A stretch of DNA of 64,000 bases, from NCBI GenBank assembly GCA_023374045.1, contig CM041782.1, positions 247,905,882 through 247,969,881 on the forward strand, given 5' to 3'. Positions 41,679 to 56,742 of the stretch are shown piece by piece. The stretch's first letter is position 1. The number at the start of each line of letters is the position of its first letter. A program made the position numbers and the translations under genes. The DNA is from Limonium bicolor. Taxonomy: Eukaryota > Streptophyta > Magnoliopsida > Caryophyllales > Plumbaginaceae. The notes below the pieces were generated by a model. The model ran no database searches. It worked only from the letters and a program-made list of their open reading frames with translations, and was not told the DNA's origin.

Positions 41679-44600
41679 ATTACGCCCACGTAATCAACCA
41701 ATGAACATAGGGTTAAAAATGTTCTACCGTCGTGAAGCGTTTTAACTTCCACGCGGTCCGTTAAAGGATCTTGACCATATTAGCGGTTTAGTTCCTAAAC
41801 CAAGGATTCTCATTGTAGTTTTCTTAACTCGTAACCAGTTTCGATTCTGGCCTGTCCATTCGTTATTCATACTGTATTGTACATCTCCAATTATTATCTT
41901 TATCCTGGTAACCATGGTTTCTCAACCGAGGCGTGGTATCTCTTACCGTGAGCGAATTCGGTGAGTTACAAACCTTTCCTCTACCTCCATGACAATTTAC
42001 AGTGTATACTGCTATGTATTTCTCAATTATTGCCTCAATTCCTTTCGACTTACTGCCGGTTGAGGTTGAGCTACTACCTAATGTGTAGTGCTCTCTCAGT
42101 TATTTCCTACACCTGAGGTATATTTCATACCGATATTTGATACTTAGTGCTACTGTAGTCACTTATTGCCAGTCCTGCTTCCATATTTAGTTCTGTACCA
42201 GTATCATTTCATTGATATGACCTTGCATTTCATATGCCTCGGTCTTATAGTGTTATAATTCTCTTTGTTCGCCTTCCACAATTATCATCTTCCAAATCCT
42301 AGCTATCCCACTCGATCGTTACTGCGCAAACGCAATACCAAAACACTCAGTCATACAGAGTGCAGAGGCGTAACTCTTGGCAGTAAATCTCTCATGCGAT
42401 TGCAATAGGAATTCACACTGTGTTTTACTGAGATTCTTATCTCATAATACCGGCTACTGGTTTACTGTCCAGCTTATTCGTTAACACTGTTGTATCTCCA
42501 CTGGGTTTAACTCACAACTCTGCTTATTGTCATACCATCCCTTAATAATATTTATACAACGGTCGCTTAGTACACACCGTATCCTCTTTCATTATACAAC
42601 ATCAACTTACACTGCATCCGTTATTATATTCGGCCACCTGTTTGGCTGATTTCTGCATACACTATTTCTCGAGCCTTTATTTTCTTAAGCGTTGTTCGCT
42701 ACACATTTAACATCACACACCTATGGTGGTTGCTACCAGACTTAGTACTCTTCCTGTCTACACCACTGTTACAAACACTTTCTTTCGTATTATTTTATTT
42801 AAATCATCCTGGGGTAATAACAACATGGTCCATCCTCCACATATTTCCTAAACTTGATCCACACATCTACCGCTCTCGCGGTTTCACCATATCTAGAGGT
42901 ATCCCCACTCTTTAAGCAGTGGTTCGTTCTCCGCTTTATTTTCCTGTACAACATAAACTTCTATAATTGATTCAATTACATGACCTATCTTGCTTGTGGC
43001 TTATAAGCCACTGCCTCGAGCTCTGCTCACTAAAGGCTATTACCACACATTTACCTTTCTGTACGACATTACATGGTTTAACAAGGTCGTCACATCTCGA
43101 TTCCTTCCAAGTTGTCTCTTTGGCAACTTAGGGTCCTACTGTTAAGTGGGTTCCCTTCTTACGTTTCTGTTACATTGCCCCATCCAACAATGTTTGATCC
43201 CAAACACCCTTCAAGGATTACTCCTGGGTGTTACTAAGGTATGCCATTACATTTAACTTTCACTTATGAGTACATTCAGTAGACTATGCCTTCTTACTTC
43301 CTTAGCTGGGTATTCGTTCCAGCTACCATGTCCCATTCCTTCACTTCCTAAGACATATGTGATGTCTTTACTTAACCATCCGTGCTCTTCGCACTTCTTG
43401 ACTCTAACATTCTCTTGGACGAATTACCAATTCCTTTATCTCCTTAACTAGGTTCCTTTACTTCGACCATTCGTGGTAATCCTTAGCTCTTACTTGACTT
43501 TTACTGCTGACCGTAGTATGGAGTCGACTACTTCCCGTGTTTCGGACTCTTCTCGTATACATATATGGGGTATCATACTGATACATTACTACTTACCCGA
43601 CTAACCCATAAGTAGGTCTGTTAGGCCCACATGCTCCTATCGGAGTGCGGTCGTCCCACAACGCAGTTGGTACACTCGTAGTGTCCGTCACGCGCCTAGG
43701 TGAAGTATTCTGTTGTCAACTCCCTTAAATTGTCCTCTGACAATATACATTCCGTGCTTCCCGAACTCATTCCAGGGAAGGTTTATCCATCGTTATATTA
43801 TTCTGAACTCCATCCATACCGTCGGGTTGCTACCCTCGGGTTCACCGGTTTCCGTCCGGTTATTCAAAGGTAACTGGTTTGAAAGAAGGGTAAAAGAGTA
43901 TTGGTTTAAAAGAGAATTTGGTTTTGAAAGAAAGAGTTTGAAATAAATCTGAGTTTGAAAGAAAAATTCTCCTGGTTTCACAACACCTTCTTGCCTTAAC
44001 CAAGTCTAGCTTCTTGCTGACTGGTGTATTCCCATTTACAAAGGTTAGGCTGTTAAGCCCTTCCACGGTTACGATGATCACATTAATTCCTGGGTACTTT
44101 ACTAAGTAGTTTGTAGGCGTCAAATTTTTTCTTCTTCGAACAGCCCTGTTATAGCTGCACTTTCCACGGCAAGTGCGCCCTGTTAACTGGCTGTCGGTTC
44201 AACATGTACCGGCTGCGGTACTGTTTCTGTCCGCACAGTATACAGTGGCCCCATGGGCCCTTACTTGGATACTCTAATTGGTAACTAATCTCCTGCACAA
44301 CTTCTCATTGTCCTCCTCTAATAATCATTTACTAAGGTGTTTCCCATTCTGGGAGACCCCTTTTCAGTTATTATTGTATCCTCTTCGTAGCCCATTCCAC
44401 GCATTTGTCGTGATTATTGAGACTTGTCTCTTGTTTGGGTACTACGTTGTAGTTCCTTTGTCGGTTGGTATACCGTTGGTGCCATTACCTAACATTTGTC
44501 ATCCCGTAGACTCTCGTCTCGGGTTTCATTATTTTACTTCTTGCTTGCTACAAGTTGGTAGTTTTCGACTGCTCGGCACGTCGACCCAGGTTGCCGGAAA

Positions 44601-44955
44601 TTTCATTCTTCCTTACACCAGATTCTCCATTCTTTGCTATCAAGTGCGGTTACAGTTGTTCACCTGGGAACCGTCTCCGGGATTTCTAATTTTCAGAATC
44701 TACCGTATGACAGGTTCCCCATACTTACAAGATAGTTAATAACAGCCAGACCGGGTCTTCCCGGGTAAGAGAGGGCTTTCATCTCTCTGGCGTTCCTTCC
44801 CAAGTCATAAAATAGGGTTGTGGAGGGCGGGATGGATATAGTAGGTTTCCAGTATTCACTGGTAGTTCCTAACTAGCGTATCTCACGCTATCACTCAACC
44901 CTTAACCCAAAGTACTAAAATTTAACTCGGTACTTCCTAGCTCGGTAATTCAGTC

Positions 44956-44983
44956 ATCAGAGCGATACTTCGCTCTGATACCA
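44956..44983 (-). other. Primer-binding site and hairpin, array unit 2
   Basis: Same as in unit 1: arms ATCAGAGCGA and TCGCTCTGAT, loop AGTA; primer site at 44971-44983 (minus). Confidence 0.9.
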
Positions 44984-44988
44984 CTTTT

Positions 44989-47900
44989 TGTAACACCCCA
45001 ACTCCTTCCGTACACATAACATCAAACTGCAGCGGAATTCTCAACTCATTACATTACATAACCCAATGGTGTTACACGCCGTTAACCACCCACGTGGCTA
45101 ACAAGGCTAATACATATACATTGTATCGGTCTGATGGACAAGACTCCCGAGCAACTACACAATACAACCACTTCCCATTAACAACAACCATATATACATT
45201 CCAACTGTACCGAGTATTTACAAACTAATGCCGATAACAATTTCGGTCTTACTACGCCTACATTGCATACGCCATTTAAATGGCTACCCACGTAATAACA
45301 TCTACCCCGTTCTACTCTCGAACGGCTTCCAGCTCCTTGTACCTGAAACAGAAAAAGGAGAAAAGGGTGGCCCCCAAGGGGCTCAGCACCTTTGCTGGTA
45401 TGGTAATCCCGCAGCCCGCATGCTACCGGGCCACGCACAACTAATTGTCGTCCTAGCATGCTGTTGATTATATTTAAATCCTGCATGTAAACCATAAACA
45501 CACAACACAATGCATACGCCCAGCTATAGGGCTCAACAAACATCCAACACATCCACACATCCACACATAACAATTCAACATTGTTTCCTTTAACCCTAGA
45601 GTGGCTCTCCTCTTAATGGAGTTACTTCCTTAACAGACGACATTTACCCATTAATCGGGTTATCCTTAAACGCTTCTTATTATAAACCTGAATTCATAAC
45701 CATAATCCACATATCCACAATTTACCACATATAACTTCACACCGAATAGGAATTGCAATACATCCATAACACATAATACAACGGGTACGGTTCTCTTAAG
45801 GAACCAACCCAACCATAATTAGTTCACTTTAGAGCCTAGAGAATGTTGCCAAACTCATGATAAGCTCGTTCCATAACTTGCTACCGTTTCTTTAAATGAA
45901 CAGATAACTTAACACTAAGGTGCGTCGGGTACGTAAACCTAGCACACCGAACAACCATTGTATGCCCAGAAAACCGACGTGAGTCAGTAACATAGCTTTG
46001 GCTAAGCTAAAGGGAAGATTGGAAACCCAATGAGTAAACAACCTAACATACACCAAGAGAGTCGAACCGGGTATGACATCGACTCCCGTCCATCACACGC
46101 GTGGCCGGAACATGACCGGACTCCTCACCCCCCATTAGTACACATATACTTATAATTAAGTGTTAAGGCTCCATTATGGAACCTATCACATCCACACACC
46201 ATTCGGTATCACAACCGTGTTAAGCATGTAAGGGAGGTTCACACACCTACAAACAATAACCATACACAACTAACTCACGCATAGCCGTGGTTAGAACGTT
46301 CCCAAGGTTTGGGTCGTTAACACCGAATACCGATCTCTCATGTGTTCCTAGTTCTAGTTAGTTAAGGTTTAACACTCATTTGAGGTTAAACGGTATCGGA
46401 GGCCAGATTCGCCACATAAATGAATTACTATAAACTCATTTCATGTTTTATCTTACAAGGTGGCAAACACACAGAAAAACACATTGGCATACAAGCCGGT
46501 GTAATCCGGTAGGACACAGGTTGCAAGAAAACCATACCTGTCGCCGGAGTCCACTCTACCATGTCCATTTAGGTTCCTCGAACAATTCTCGAACAACTGG
46601 TACATTAAAGTTACCTTCATTAACATTGGGGTAATATGTTTGTGTAACGTCGAAAGACCATGATTCAACCCCGTTAACTAGTTAAATACCTTTGCATTTT
46701 TAACTTGTTTTACTCTTCCATTTTACTTAACTTTTCACCCACCAAATGTCATACAACTCACCTAACATGTCTTATACAACCTTATAACATCATTATCCAT
46801 CAATCCCCATCATAGGCATCATTTTCATACCTTAAAACCAAGTTTTACATTGGTCCGGGACCTTGTCCCCATCCTAAGACCCGGACCATATGCTAAGTGT
46901 GCTCTCGGTTTTAATGGGGTGGTCCGGGACTTCACCCAGGTCCTAAGTCCCGGACCATTCTAGGCAAATTCTCTCGGACAATTCAAGGGGGTTGGTCCGG
47001 GTCCTTGCATAAGACCCAAGTCCCGGACCCAAGTCTGTGTACAACTCACGGTAATTTTTTGATATATGGTCCGGGACATGACCCATGACCTAGGTCCCGG
47101 ACCCAACCTACAGAATTGACGTACTGCAATTTTTCTAGTCCTGCTGCTTAAGCTCTTTACACCCATCATAAGTATAGCTTCCCAAATGATTTTACGTACA
47201 CTCTTATACTCAAAACTTCACCAAATACACCACATAACAACATAGTGTACAATTTAAATTGCATAGCACTTAGGCTCTTAAAATGCATAATCTTAAACAC
47301 TGAATTTCCACAAATATTTGCCTTTCACCTGCAAATACAAACAGCAATACGTATGTCCTTTACTAGTCTTTTGAGAACATTTTTCTAAGTCATTACCATT
47401 GGCTCTTTAGGTAGTTTCAATACACAACGTACGTTCATTTTCCAAAGGAATTTTAAGCTATTTTTGCTTAACATTAAACAGGGAGGAAACACCATTTTTT
47501 CTTTGAGTTTCCTTACCTTGAAGCAAAGGAGAACAATAATACGTGAAAAGATGAACTCAAGCTCCTTCCATGGAGATTCCTCTTGGCACCAAAATGGAGC
47601 TCTCGAAGATTTGAAAGGGCTAAGTTGAAGAGCTTGCTCCAACTAGAAGAACGGTGGTCTCGAAATTGAATTTGGACCATGGAGCTAGGAGTTACATGTG
47701 GTCAAAGCTTGAAGATGGTGCTGGAGCTGTAGCATATCCGATGGAGAAGGAAGAAGAAGATAGAAGAGAGGATGCAGCCGTGTGAAATGAAGGAGGAAAG
47801 GAGAAATGAAGATAGAATTTGCTTTTGGGGATATTTAATACATAAAGCAAATAGTGCTTTTTCAATACTCACTGATTTGCTCACTTATTTGTTCAATCAC

Positions 47901-48470
47901 AGCAAGGTGACGTCTCACCACATGCAAACCGGCCCCCATCTAAATATAAGGGGTTACTTAGTCATTATTGATCAATTAAATTACTTATATTGACATAAGT
48001 TACAAACTAGCTTATTTTAGTTACTATTCACTAAAACAAGACACGTAGAAACGCCATTCTTACTTCCCCATTAATTTAAACTTCCAAATGTGATACTAAA
48101 TAGTACACATATTAATTAAAGAGTAATGATGGACATTTAGCCATTCAAAACTCATTTACAAGACAATTTTTCAAAAACGTGCTTTATGACTCCTTTAAGC
48201 ACATTTTGTGTTTTAACTTGTTTTCAAGCTCGGTTTTCTTTGGTAATTGATTTAATAGACTCATTAATATATAAGTAAAGTCTTGGTAAGTTTATTAAGT
48301 CTTAATCAAGACTATCCCAGGTTTAGAGCATATTTGTACTTATTGCCTTTTTGGCAATTAATTGTATTTACTATTCATTAAATTGTTTACTAATGTTTCT
48401 AAGACTCTTTTTAGTCTTAATAATTTATTATTTAATGTTTAAACAACATACCAAGGTTTGGGGTATTTCA
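44989..48470 (-). repeat. Array LTR 2 (3482 bp)
   Basis: Colinear with LTR 1. It differs from LTRs 1, 3 and 4 near 46650 (AAAGACCATGATTCAACCCC where the others have AATGACTATAGTTAACTCC). Hairpin cluster at 46852-47104, palindrome at 45081-45102. Confidence 0.92.
46852..47104 (-). repeat. Hairpin cluster, array LTR 2
   Basis: Four GGTCCGGGAC-type units, as in LTR 1. Confidence 0.9.
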
Positions 48471-51400
48471 GTCTACCCCCCTTAAAAGAACTTCGTCCCC
48501 GAAGTTCACACTTCCCACATATCATTGGTTTAGAATACGGGAATTACTTATATAAAAAACACTTCCATAACCAACACACCTTACACCACAACCTCAGACT
48601 TGAAGGTCCGGGTTCACATACACATCCATCCATAACGTATCATTCTCACATGATTACCTCGGACTCAATGGTCCGGGTACCTTAATAGTATTGTACTCAC
48701 ATAACAACCCTCAGACTCTCAGGTCTGGGTAACATGACCACCTTTGGACTCATAGGCCCAAGTAACATAATCAATTCAGAACTGAACCACATCAAGACTC
48801 ATGGTCAAAGTAACATTTATTACGCATACCACACAACATGCCTTAGAACGTATAACAAATAGAAATACCTTTTCCATCTCTTCATGGGCTCGAGTCCCAC
48901 GTTAAGTACATATACACTGTGATCCCCGCAGAACCCGGTCGCGATGGACACCTGCTGGTCCCCGTTCCCTTGGGAGATCAAAACATTCACTTAATTTTTA
49001 ACATATGTACTTCTCATGTCACCGGTCCGAAGACAAAGGCTCATACGTCCTCAGCTCGTGAGCAAGTACTACAAAAATATTCTTTACCAGGTTAAGTAAC
49101 GAGAGAATCCTTTATTCAAAATACCGATCCACTGTTTTGGAAATACCAATTGAAGACTTGAAACCACCAATTTAAAATTCTTTTGAAAACTCAATACAAC
49201 TCCAGGTCCAACTTATGCTCTTTGCATCCTTTCTTAATGGTGTTATTGTGACCACTTATAGGGAGCTTCAAGAGTCATCCAACCCTGATGTGATCAGCAT
49301 CAGTGTTGAAGTATCCTTCCACTCCAATTTGTGTTCGGCTCCCCTTGATCTCATGATAACCAAGTTTCACCTCCCACTTCATTTTCAACCAACAATTAAT
49401 TCAAGCATATTCCATATTCTACCTTTTGATCCTTCTAGTCATAATCATTACATCTCCAAGGGATAGAACTTAGTCTATCAATTACCTCCATTCGCTTTTA
49501 CTCAAGTTACCTAAGGAATCTAATACTTACTAGGTTCCATGCCAGTTTCATACCCTTCATAAATCACCACACTATATATATATACATGTTTTTAATCAAA
49601 ATACAATACATCGTGTTACATTTGGTATTATGCGAACACACACCATTGGGGCTTTAGTTCCCCAGGAGTTTATTTACTCCTTAGTACTTGTACTTACCCA
49701 CAACCATTACCAAGGTAGTCACACCTACCACAATAGTATTTCGCATCTTCTGTGCGCAATTACCACCATTTAACCATGCCAACCACCATAACAAATTATT
49801 AATCATGCCAACCATCATAACAATTTATTTTTGTGCTATGCACACATAGTTTTTGTGCTATGCACAACATAGTTTTTGTGCTATGCACAACATAGTTCAC
49901 GTACACTTGTACGGTAAAACACACTAAGCGGTTTTACGCTCTACCCCCCTTAAAAGGGATTACGCCCACGTAATCAACCAATGAACATAGGGTTAAAAAT
50001 GTTCTACCCGTCGTGAAGCGTTTTAACTTCCACGCGGTCCGTTAAAGGATCTTGACCATATTAGCGGTTTAGTTCCTAAACCAAGGATTCTCATTGTAGT
50101 TTTCTTAACTCGTAACCAGTTTCGATTCTGGCCTGTCCATTCGTTATTCATACTGTATTGTACATCTCCAATTATTATCTTTATCCTGGTAACCATGGTT
50201 TCTCAACCGAGGCGTGGTATCTCTTACCGTGAGCGAATTCGGTGAGTTACAAACCTTTCCTCTACCTCCATGACAATTTACAGTGTATACTGCTATGTAT
50301 TTCTCAATTATTGCCTCAATTCCTTTCGACTTACTGCCGGTTGAGGTTGAGCTACTACCTAATGTGTAGTGCTCTCTCAGTTATTTCCTACACCTGAGGT
50401 ATATTTCATACCGATATTTGATACTTAGTGCTACTGTAGTCACTTATTGCCAGTCCTGCTTCCATATTTAGTTCTGTACCAGTATCATTTCATTGATATG
50501 ACCTTGCATTTCATATGCCTCGGTCTTATAGTGTTATAATTCTCTTTGTTCGCCTTCCACAATTATCATCTTCCAAATCCTAGCTATCCCACTCGATCGT
50601 TACTGCACAAACGCAATACCAAAACACTCAGTCATACAGAGTGCAGAGGCGTAACTCTTGGCAGTAAATCTCTCATGCGATTGCAATAGGAATTCACACT
50701 GTGTTTTACTGAGATTCTTATCTCATAATACCGGCTACTGCTTTACTGTCCAGCTTATTCGTTATAACTTACTGTTGTATCTCCACTGGGTTTAACTCAC
50801 AACTCTGCTTAATTGTCATACCATCCCTTAATAATATTTATACAACGGTCGCTTAGTACACACCGTATCCTCTTTCATTATACAACATCAACTTACACTG
50901 CATCCGTTATTATATTCGGCCACCTGTTTGGCTGATTTCTGCATACACTATTTCTCGAGCCTTTATTTTCTTAAGCGTTGTTCGCTACACATTTAACATC
51001 ACACACCTATGGTGGTTGCTACCAGACTTAGTACTCTTCCTGTCTACACCACTGTTACAAACACTTTCTTTCGTATTATTTTATTCAAATCATCCTGGGG
51101 TAATAACAACATGGTCCATCCTCCACATATTTCCTAAACTTGATCCACACATCTACCGCTCTCGCGGTTTCACCATATCTAGAGGTATCCCCACTCTTTA
51201 AGCAGTGGTTCGTTCTCCGCTTTATTTTCCTGTACAACATAAACTTCTATAATTGATTCAATTACATGACCTATCTTGCTTGTGGCTTATAAGCCACTGC
51301 CTCGAGCTCTGCTCACTAAAGGCTATTACCACACATTTACCTTTCTGTACGACATTACATGGTTTAACAAGGTCGTCACATCTCGATTCCTTCCAAGTTG

Positions 51401-53268
51401 TCTCTTTGGCAACTTAGGGTCCTACTGTTAAGTGGGTTCCCTTCTTACGTTTCTGTTACATTGCCCCATCCAACAATGTTTGATCCCAAACACCCTTCAA
51501 GGATTACTCCTGGGTGTTACTAAGGTATGCCATTACATTTAACTTTCACTTATGAGTACATTCAGTAGACTATGCCTTCTTACTTCCTTAGCTGGGTATT
51601 CGTTCCAGCTACCATGTCTCATTCCTTCAACTTCCTAAGACATACGTGATGTCTTTGCATAACCATCCGTGCTCTTCGCACTTCTTGACTCTACAATTTC
51701 TTACGAATTTACCAATTCCTTTAGTCTTCCAACTGGTTCCTTCACTTCGACCATTCGTGGTAATCCTTAGCTCTTACTTGACTTTTACTGCTGACCGTAG
51801 TATGGAGTCGACTACTTCCCGTGTTTCGGACTCTTCTCGTATACATATATGGGGTATCATACTGATACATTACTACTTACCCGACTAACCCATAAGTAGG
51901 TCTGTTAGGCCCACATGCTCCTATCGGAGTGCGGTCGTCCCACAACGCAGTTGGTACACTCGTAGTGTCCGTCACGCCTAGGTGAAGTATTCTGTTGTCA
52001 ACTCCCTTATATTGTCCTCTGACAATATACATTCCGTGCTTCCCGAACTCATTCCAGGGAAGGTTTATCCATCGTTATATTATTCTGAACTCCATCCATA
52101 CCGTCGGGTTGCTACCCTCGGGTTCACCGGTTTCCGTCCGGTTATTCAAAGGTAAACTGGTTTGAAAGAAGGGTAAAAGAGTATTGGTTTAAAAGAGAAT
52201 TTGGTTTTGAAAGAAAGAGTTTGAAATAAATCTGAGTTTGAAAGAAAAATTCTCCTGGTTTCACAACACCTTCTTGCCTTAACCAAGTCTAGCTTCTTGC
52301 TGACTGGTGTATTCCCATTTACAAAGGTTAGGCTGTTAAGCCCTTCCACGGTTACGATGATCACATTAATTCCTGGGTACTTTACTAAGTAGTTTGTAGG
52401 CGTCAAATTTTTTTTCTTCGAACAGCCCTGTTATAGCTGCACTTGCCACGGCAAGTGCGCCCTGTTAACTGGCTGTCGGTTCAACATGTACCGGCTGCGG
52501 TACTGTTTCTGTCCGCACAGTATACAGTGGCCTGGGCCCTTACTTGGATACTCTAATTGGTAACTAATCTCCTGCACAACTTCTCATTGTCCTCCTCTAA
52601 TAATCATTTACTAGGGTGTTTCCCATTCTGGGAGACCCCTTTTCAGTTATTATTGTATCCTCTTCGTAGCCCATTCCACGCATTTGTCGTGATTATGAGA
52701 CTTGTCTCTTGTTTGGGTACTACGTTGTAGTTCCTTTGTCGGTTGGTATACCGTTGGTGCCATTACCTAACATTGCCATCCCGTAGACTCTCGTCTCGGG
52801 TTTCATTATTTTACTTCTTGCCTGCTACAAGTTGGTAGTTTTCGACTGCTCGGCACGTCGACCCAGGTTGCCGGAAATTTCATTCTTCCTTACACCAGAT
52901 TCTCCATTCTTTGCTATCAAGTGCGGTTACAGTTGTTCACCTGGGAACCGTCTCCGGGATTTCTAATTTTCAGAATCTACCGTATGACAGGTTCCCCATA
53001 CTTACAAGATAGTTAATAACAGCCAGACCGGGTCTTCCCGGGTAAAAGAGGGCTTTCATCTCTCTGGCGTTCCTTCCCAAGTCATAAAATAGGGGTTGTG
53101 GAGGGCGGGATGGAGATAGTAGGTTTCCAGTATTCACTGGTAGTTCCTAACTAGCGTATCCTCACGCTATCACTCAACCCTTAACCCAAAGTACTAAAAT
53201 CTTAACTCGGTACTTCCTAGCTCGGTAATTCAGTCATCAGAGCGATACTTCGCTCTGATACCACTTTT
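48471..53268 (-). repeat. Array internal region 3 (4798 bp)
   Basis: Colinear with region 2. It carries an extra CACCAATTTAAAATT segment at about 49166, three copies of the 22-bp repeat (49829-49893), polypurine tract 48476-48488, second tract 49944-49958, intact GCACTTGCC hairpin 52439-52458 and primer-site hairpin 53236-53263. Confidence 0.9.
53236..53263 (-). other. Primer-binding site and hairpin, array unit 3
   Basis: Identical to the other array units; primer site at 53251-53263 (minus). Confidence 0.9.
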
Positions 53269-56200
53269 TGTAACACCCCAACTCCTTCCGTACACATAAC
53301 ATCAACTGCAGCGGAATTCTCAACTCATTACATTACATAACCCAATGGTGTTACACGCCGTTAACCACCCACGTGGCTAACAAGGCTAATACTATACATT
53401 GTATCGGTCTGATGGACAAGACTCCCGAGCAACTACACAATACAACCACTTCCCATTAACAACAACCATATACATTCCAACTGTACCGAGTATTACAAAC
53501 TAATGCCGATAACAATTTCGGTCTTACTACGCCTACATTGCATACGCCATTTAAATGGCTACCCACGTAATAACATCTACCCCGTTCTACTCTCGAACGG
53601 CTTCCAGCTCCTTGTACCTGAAACAGAAAAAGGAGAAAAGGGTGGCCCCCAAGGGGCTCAGCACCTTTGCTGGTATGGTAATCCCGCAGCCCGCATGCTA
53701 CCGGGCCACGCACAACTAATTGTCGTCCTAGCATGCTGTTGATTATATTTAAATCCTGCATGTAAACCATAAACACACAACACAATGCATACGCCCAGCT
53801 ATAGGGCTCAACAAACATCCAACACATCCACACATCCACACATAACAATCAACATTGTTTTCCTTTAACCCTAGAGTGGCTCTCCTCTTAATGGAGTTAC
53901 TTCCTTAACAGACGACATTTACCCATTAATCGGGTTATCCTTAAACGCTTCTTATTATAAACCTGAATTCATAACCATAATCCACATATCCACAATTTAC
54001 CACATATAACTTCACACCGAATAGGAATTGCAATACATCCATAACACATAATACAACGGGTACGGTTCTCTTAAGGAACCAACCCAACCATAATTAGTTC
54101 ACTTTAGAGCCTAGAGAATGTTGCCAAACTCATGATAAGCTCGTTCCATAACTTGCTACCGTTTCTTTAAATGAACAGATAACTTAACACTAAGGTGCGT
54201 CGGGTACAGTAAACCTAGCACACCGAACAACCATTGTATGCCCCAGAAAACCGACGTGAGTCAGTAACATAGCTTTGGCTAAGCTAAAGGGAAGATTGGA
54301 AACCCAATGAGTAAACAACCTAACATACACCAAGAGAGTCGAACCGGGTATGACATCGACTCCCGTCCATCACACGCGTGGCCGGAACATGACCGGACTC
54401 CTCACCCCCCATTAGTACACATATACTTATAATTAAGTGTTAAGGCTCCATTATGGAACCTATCACATCCACACACCATTCGGTATCACAACCGTGTTAA
54501 GCATGTAAGGGAGGTTCACACACCTACAAACAATAACCATACACAACTAACTCACGCATAGCCGTGGTTAGAACGTTCCCAAGGTTTGGGTCGTTAACAC
54601 CGAATACCGATCTCTCATGTGTTCCTAGTTCTAGTTAGTTAAGGTTTAACACTCATTTGAGGTTAAACGGTATCGGAGGCCAGATTCGCCACATAAATGA
54701 ATTACTATAAACTCATTTCATGTTTTATCTTACAAGGTGGCAAACACACAGAAAAACACATTGGCATACAAGCCGGTGTAATCCGGTAGGACACAGGTTG
54801 CAAGAAAACCATACCTGTCGCCGGAGTCCACTCTACCATGTCCATTTAGGTTCCTCGAACAATTCTCGAACAACTGGTACATTAAAGTTACCTTCATTAA
54901 CATTGGGGTAACATGTTTGTGTAACGTCGAATGACTATGTTAACTCCGTTAGCTAGTTAAATACCTTTGCATTTTAACTTGTTTTACTCTTCCATTTTAC
55001 CTTAACTTTTCACCCACCAAATTGTCATTACAACTCACCTAACATGTCTTATACAACCTTATAACATCATTATCCATCAATCCCCATCATTAGGCATCAT
55101 TTTCATACCTTAAAACCAAGTTTTACATTGGTCCGGGACCTTGTCCCATCCTAAGACCCGGACCATATGCTAAGTGTACTCTCGGTTTTATGGGGTGGTC
55201 CGGGACTTCACCCAGGTCCTAAGTCCCGGACCATTCTAGGCAAATTCTCTCGGACAATTCAAGGGGGTTGGTCCGGGTCCTTGCATAAGACCCAAGTCCC
55301 GGACCCAAATCTTGTACAACTCACGGTAATTTTTTGATATATGGTCCGGGACATGACCCATGACCTAGTCCCGGACCCAACTACAGAATTGACGTACTGC
55401 ATTTTTCTAGTCCTGCTGCTTAAGCTCTTTACACCCATCATAAGTATAGCTTCCCAAATGATTTTACGTACACTCTTATACTCAAAACTTCACCAAATAT
55501 ACACCACATAACAACATAGTGTACAATTTAAATTGCATAGCACTTAGGCTCTTAAAATGCATAATCTTAAACACTGAATTTCCACAATATATTTGCCTTT
55601 CACCTGCAAATACAACAGCAGTACGTATGTCCTTTACTAGTCTTTTGAGAACATTTTTCTAAGTCATTACCATTGGCTCTTTAGGTAGTTTCAATACACA
55701 ACGTACGTTCATTTTCCAAAGGAATTTTAAGCTATTTTTGCTTAACATTAAACAGGGAGGAAACACCATTTTTTCTTTGAGTTTCCTTACCTTGAAGCAA
55801 AGGAGAACAATAATACGTGAAAAGATGAACTCAAGCTCCTTCCATGGAGATTCCTCTTGGCACCAAAATGGAGCTCTCGAAGATTTGAAAGGACTAAGTT
55901 GAAGAGCTTGCTCCAACTAGAAGAACGGTGGTCTCGAAATTGAATTTGGACCATGGAGCTAGGAGTTACATGTGGTCAAAGCTTGAAGATGGTGCTGGAG
56001 CTGTAGCATATCCGATGGAGAAGAAGAAGAAGATAGAAGAGAGGATGCAGCCGTGTGAAATGAAGGAGGAAAGGAGAAATGAAGATAGAATTTGCTTTTG
56101 GGGATATTTAATACATAAAGCAAATAGTGCTTTTTCAATACTCACTGATTTGCTCACTTATTTGTTCAATCACAGCAAGGTGACGTCTCACCACATGCAA

Positions 56201-56742
56201 ACCGGCCCCCATCTAAATATAAGGGGTTACTTAGTCATTATTGATCAATTAAATTACTTATATTGACATAAGTTACAAACTAGCTTATTTTAGTTACTAT
56301 TCACTAAAACAAGACACGTAGAAACGCAATTCTTACTTCCCATTAATTTAAACTTCCAAATGTGATACTAAATAGTACACATATTAATTAAAGAGTAATG
56401 ATGGACATTTAGCCATTCAAAACTCATTTACAAGACAATTTTTCAAAAACGTGCTTTATGACTCCTTTAAGCACATTTTGTGTTTTAACTTGTTTTCAAG
56501 CTCGGTTTTCTTTGGTAATTGATTTAATAGACTCATTAATATATAAGTAAAGTCTTGGTAAGTTTATTAAGTCTTAATCAAGACTATCCCAGGTTTAGAG
56601 CATATTTGTACTTATTGCCTTTTTGGCAATTAATTGTATTTACTATTCATTAAATTGTTTACTAATGTTTCTAAGACTCTTTTTAGTCTTAATAATTTAT
56701 TATTTAATGTTTAAACAACATACCAAGGTTTGGGGTATTTCA
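53269..56742 (-). repeat. Array LTR 3 (3474 bp)
   Basis: Colinear with LTR 1. Palindrome 53360-53381, hairpin cluster 55130-55377. The small frames inside it, including 55928-56266 (plus), are not genes. Confidence 0.92.
55130..55377 (-). repeat. Hairpin cluster, array LTR 3
   Basis: Four GGTCCGGGAC-type units, with a few single-base losses relative to LTR 1. Confidence 0.9.

Larger units (their letters stand above)
40228..44988 (-). repeat. Array internal region 2 (4761 bp)
   Basis: In element (minus) order: primer site hairpin (44956-44983), the GCACTT/GGCAAGTGC hairpin (44158-44177, one arm mutated here), CCGATAGGAGCATGTGGGCC (about 43642), a second polypurine-like tract (41664-41678), two copies of a 22-bp repeat (41571-41616), a hairpin-like repeat series (40349-40572), and the polypurine tract (40233-40245) abutting LTR 1. 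Otherwise non-coding. About 3 kb in the middle (41.7-44.1 kb) show no recognisable gag or pol residues. Confidence 0.88.

Noticed and set aside
55928..56266. 112-codon plus-strand frame starting MVSKLNLDHGARSYMW
   Set aside because: It lies within array LTR 3 on the strand opposite to the element; the equivalent frames in LTRs 1 and 2 are interrupted or shorter.
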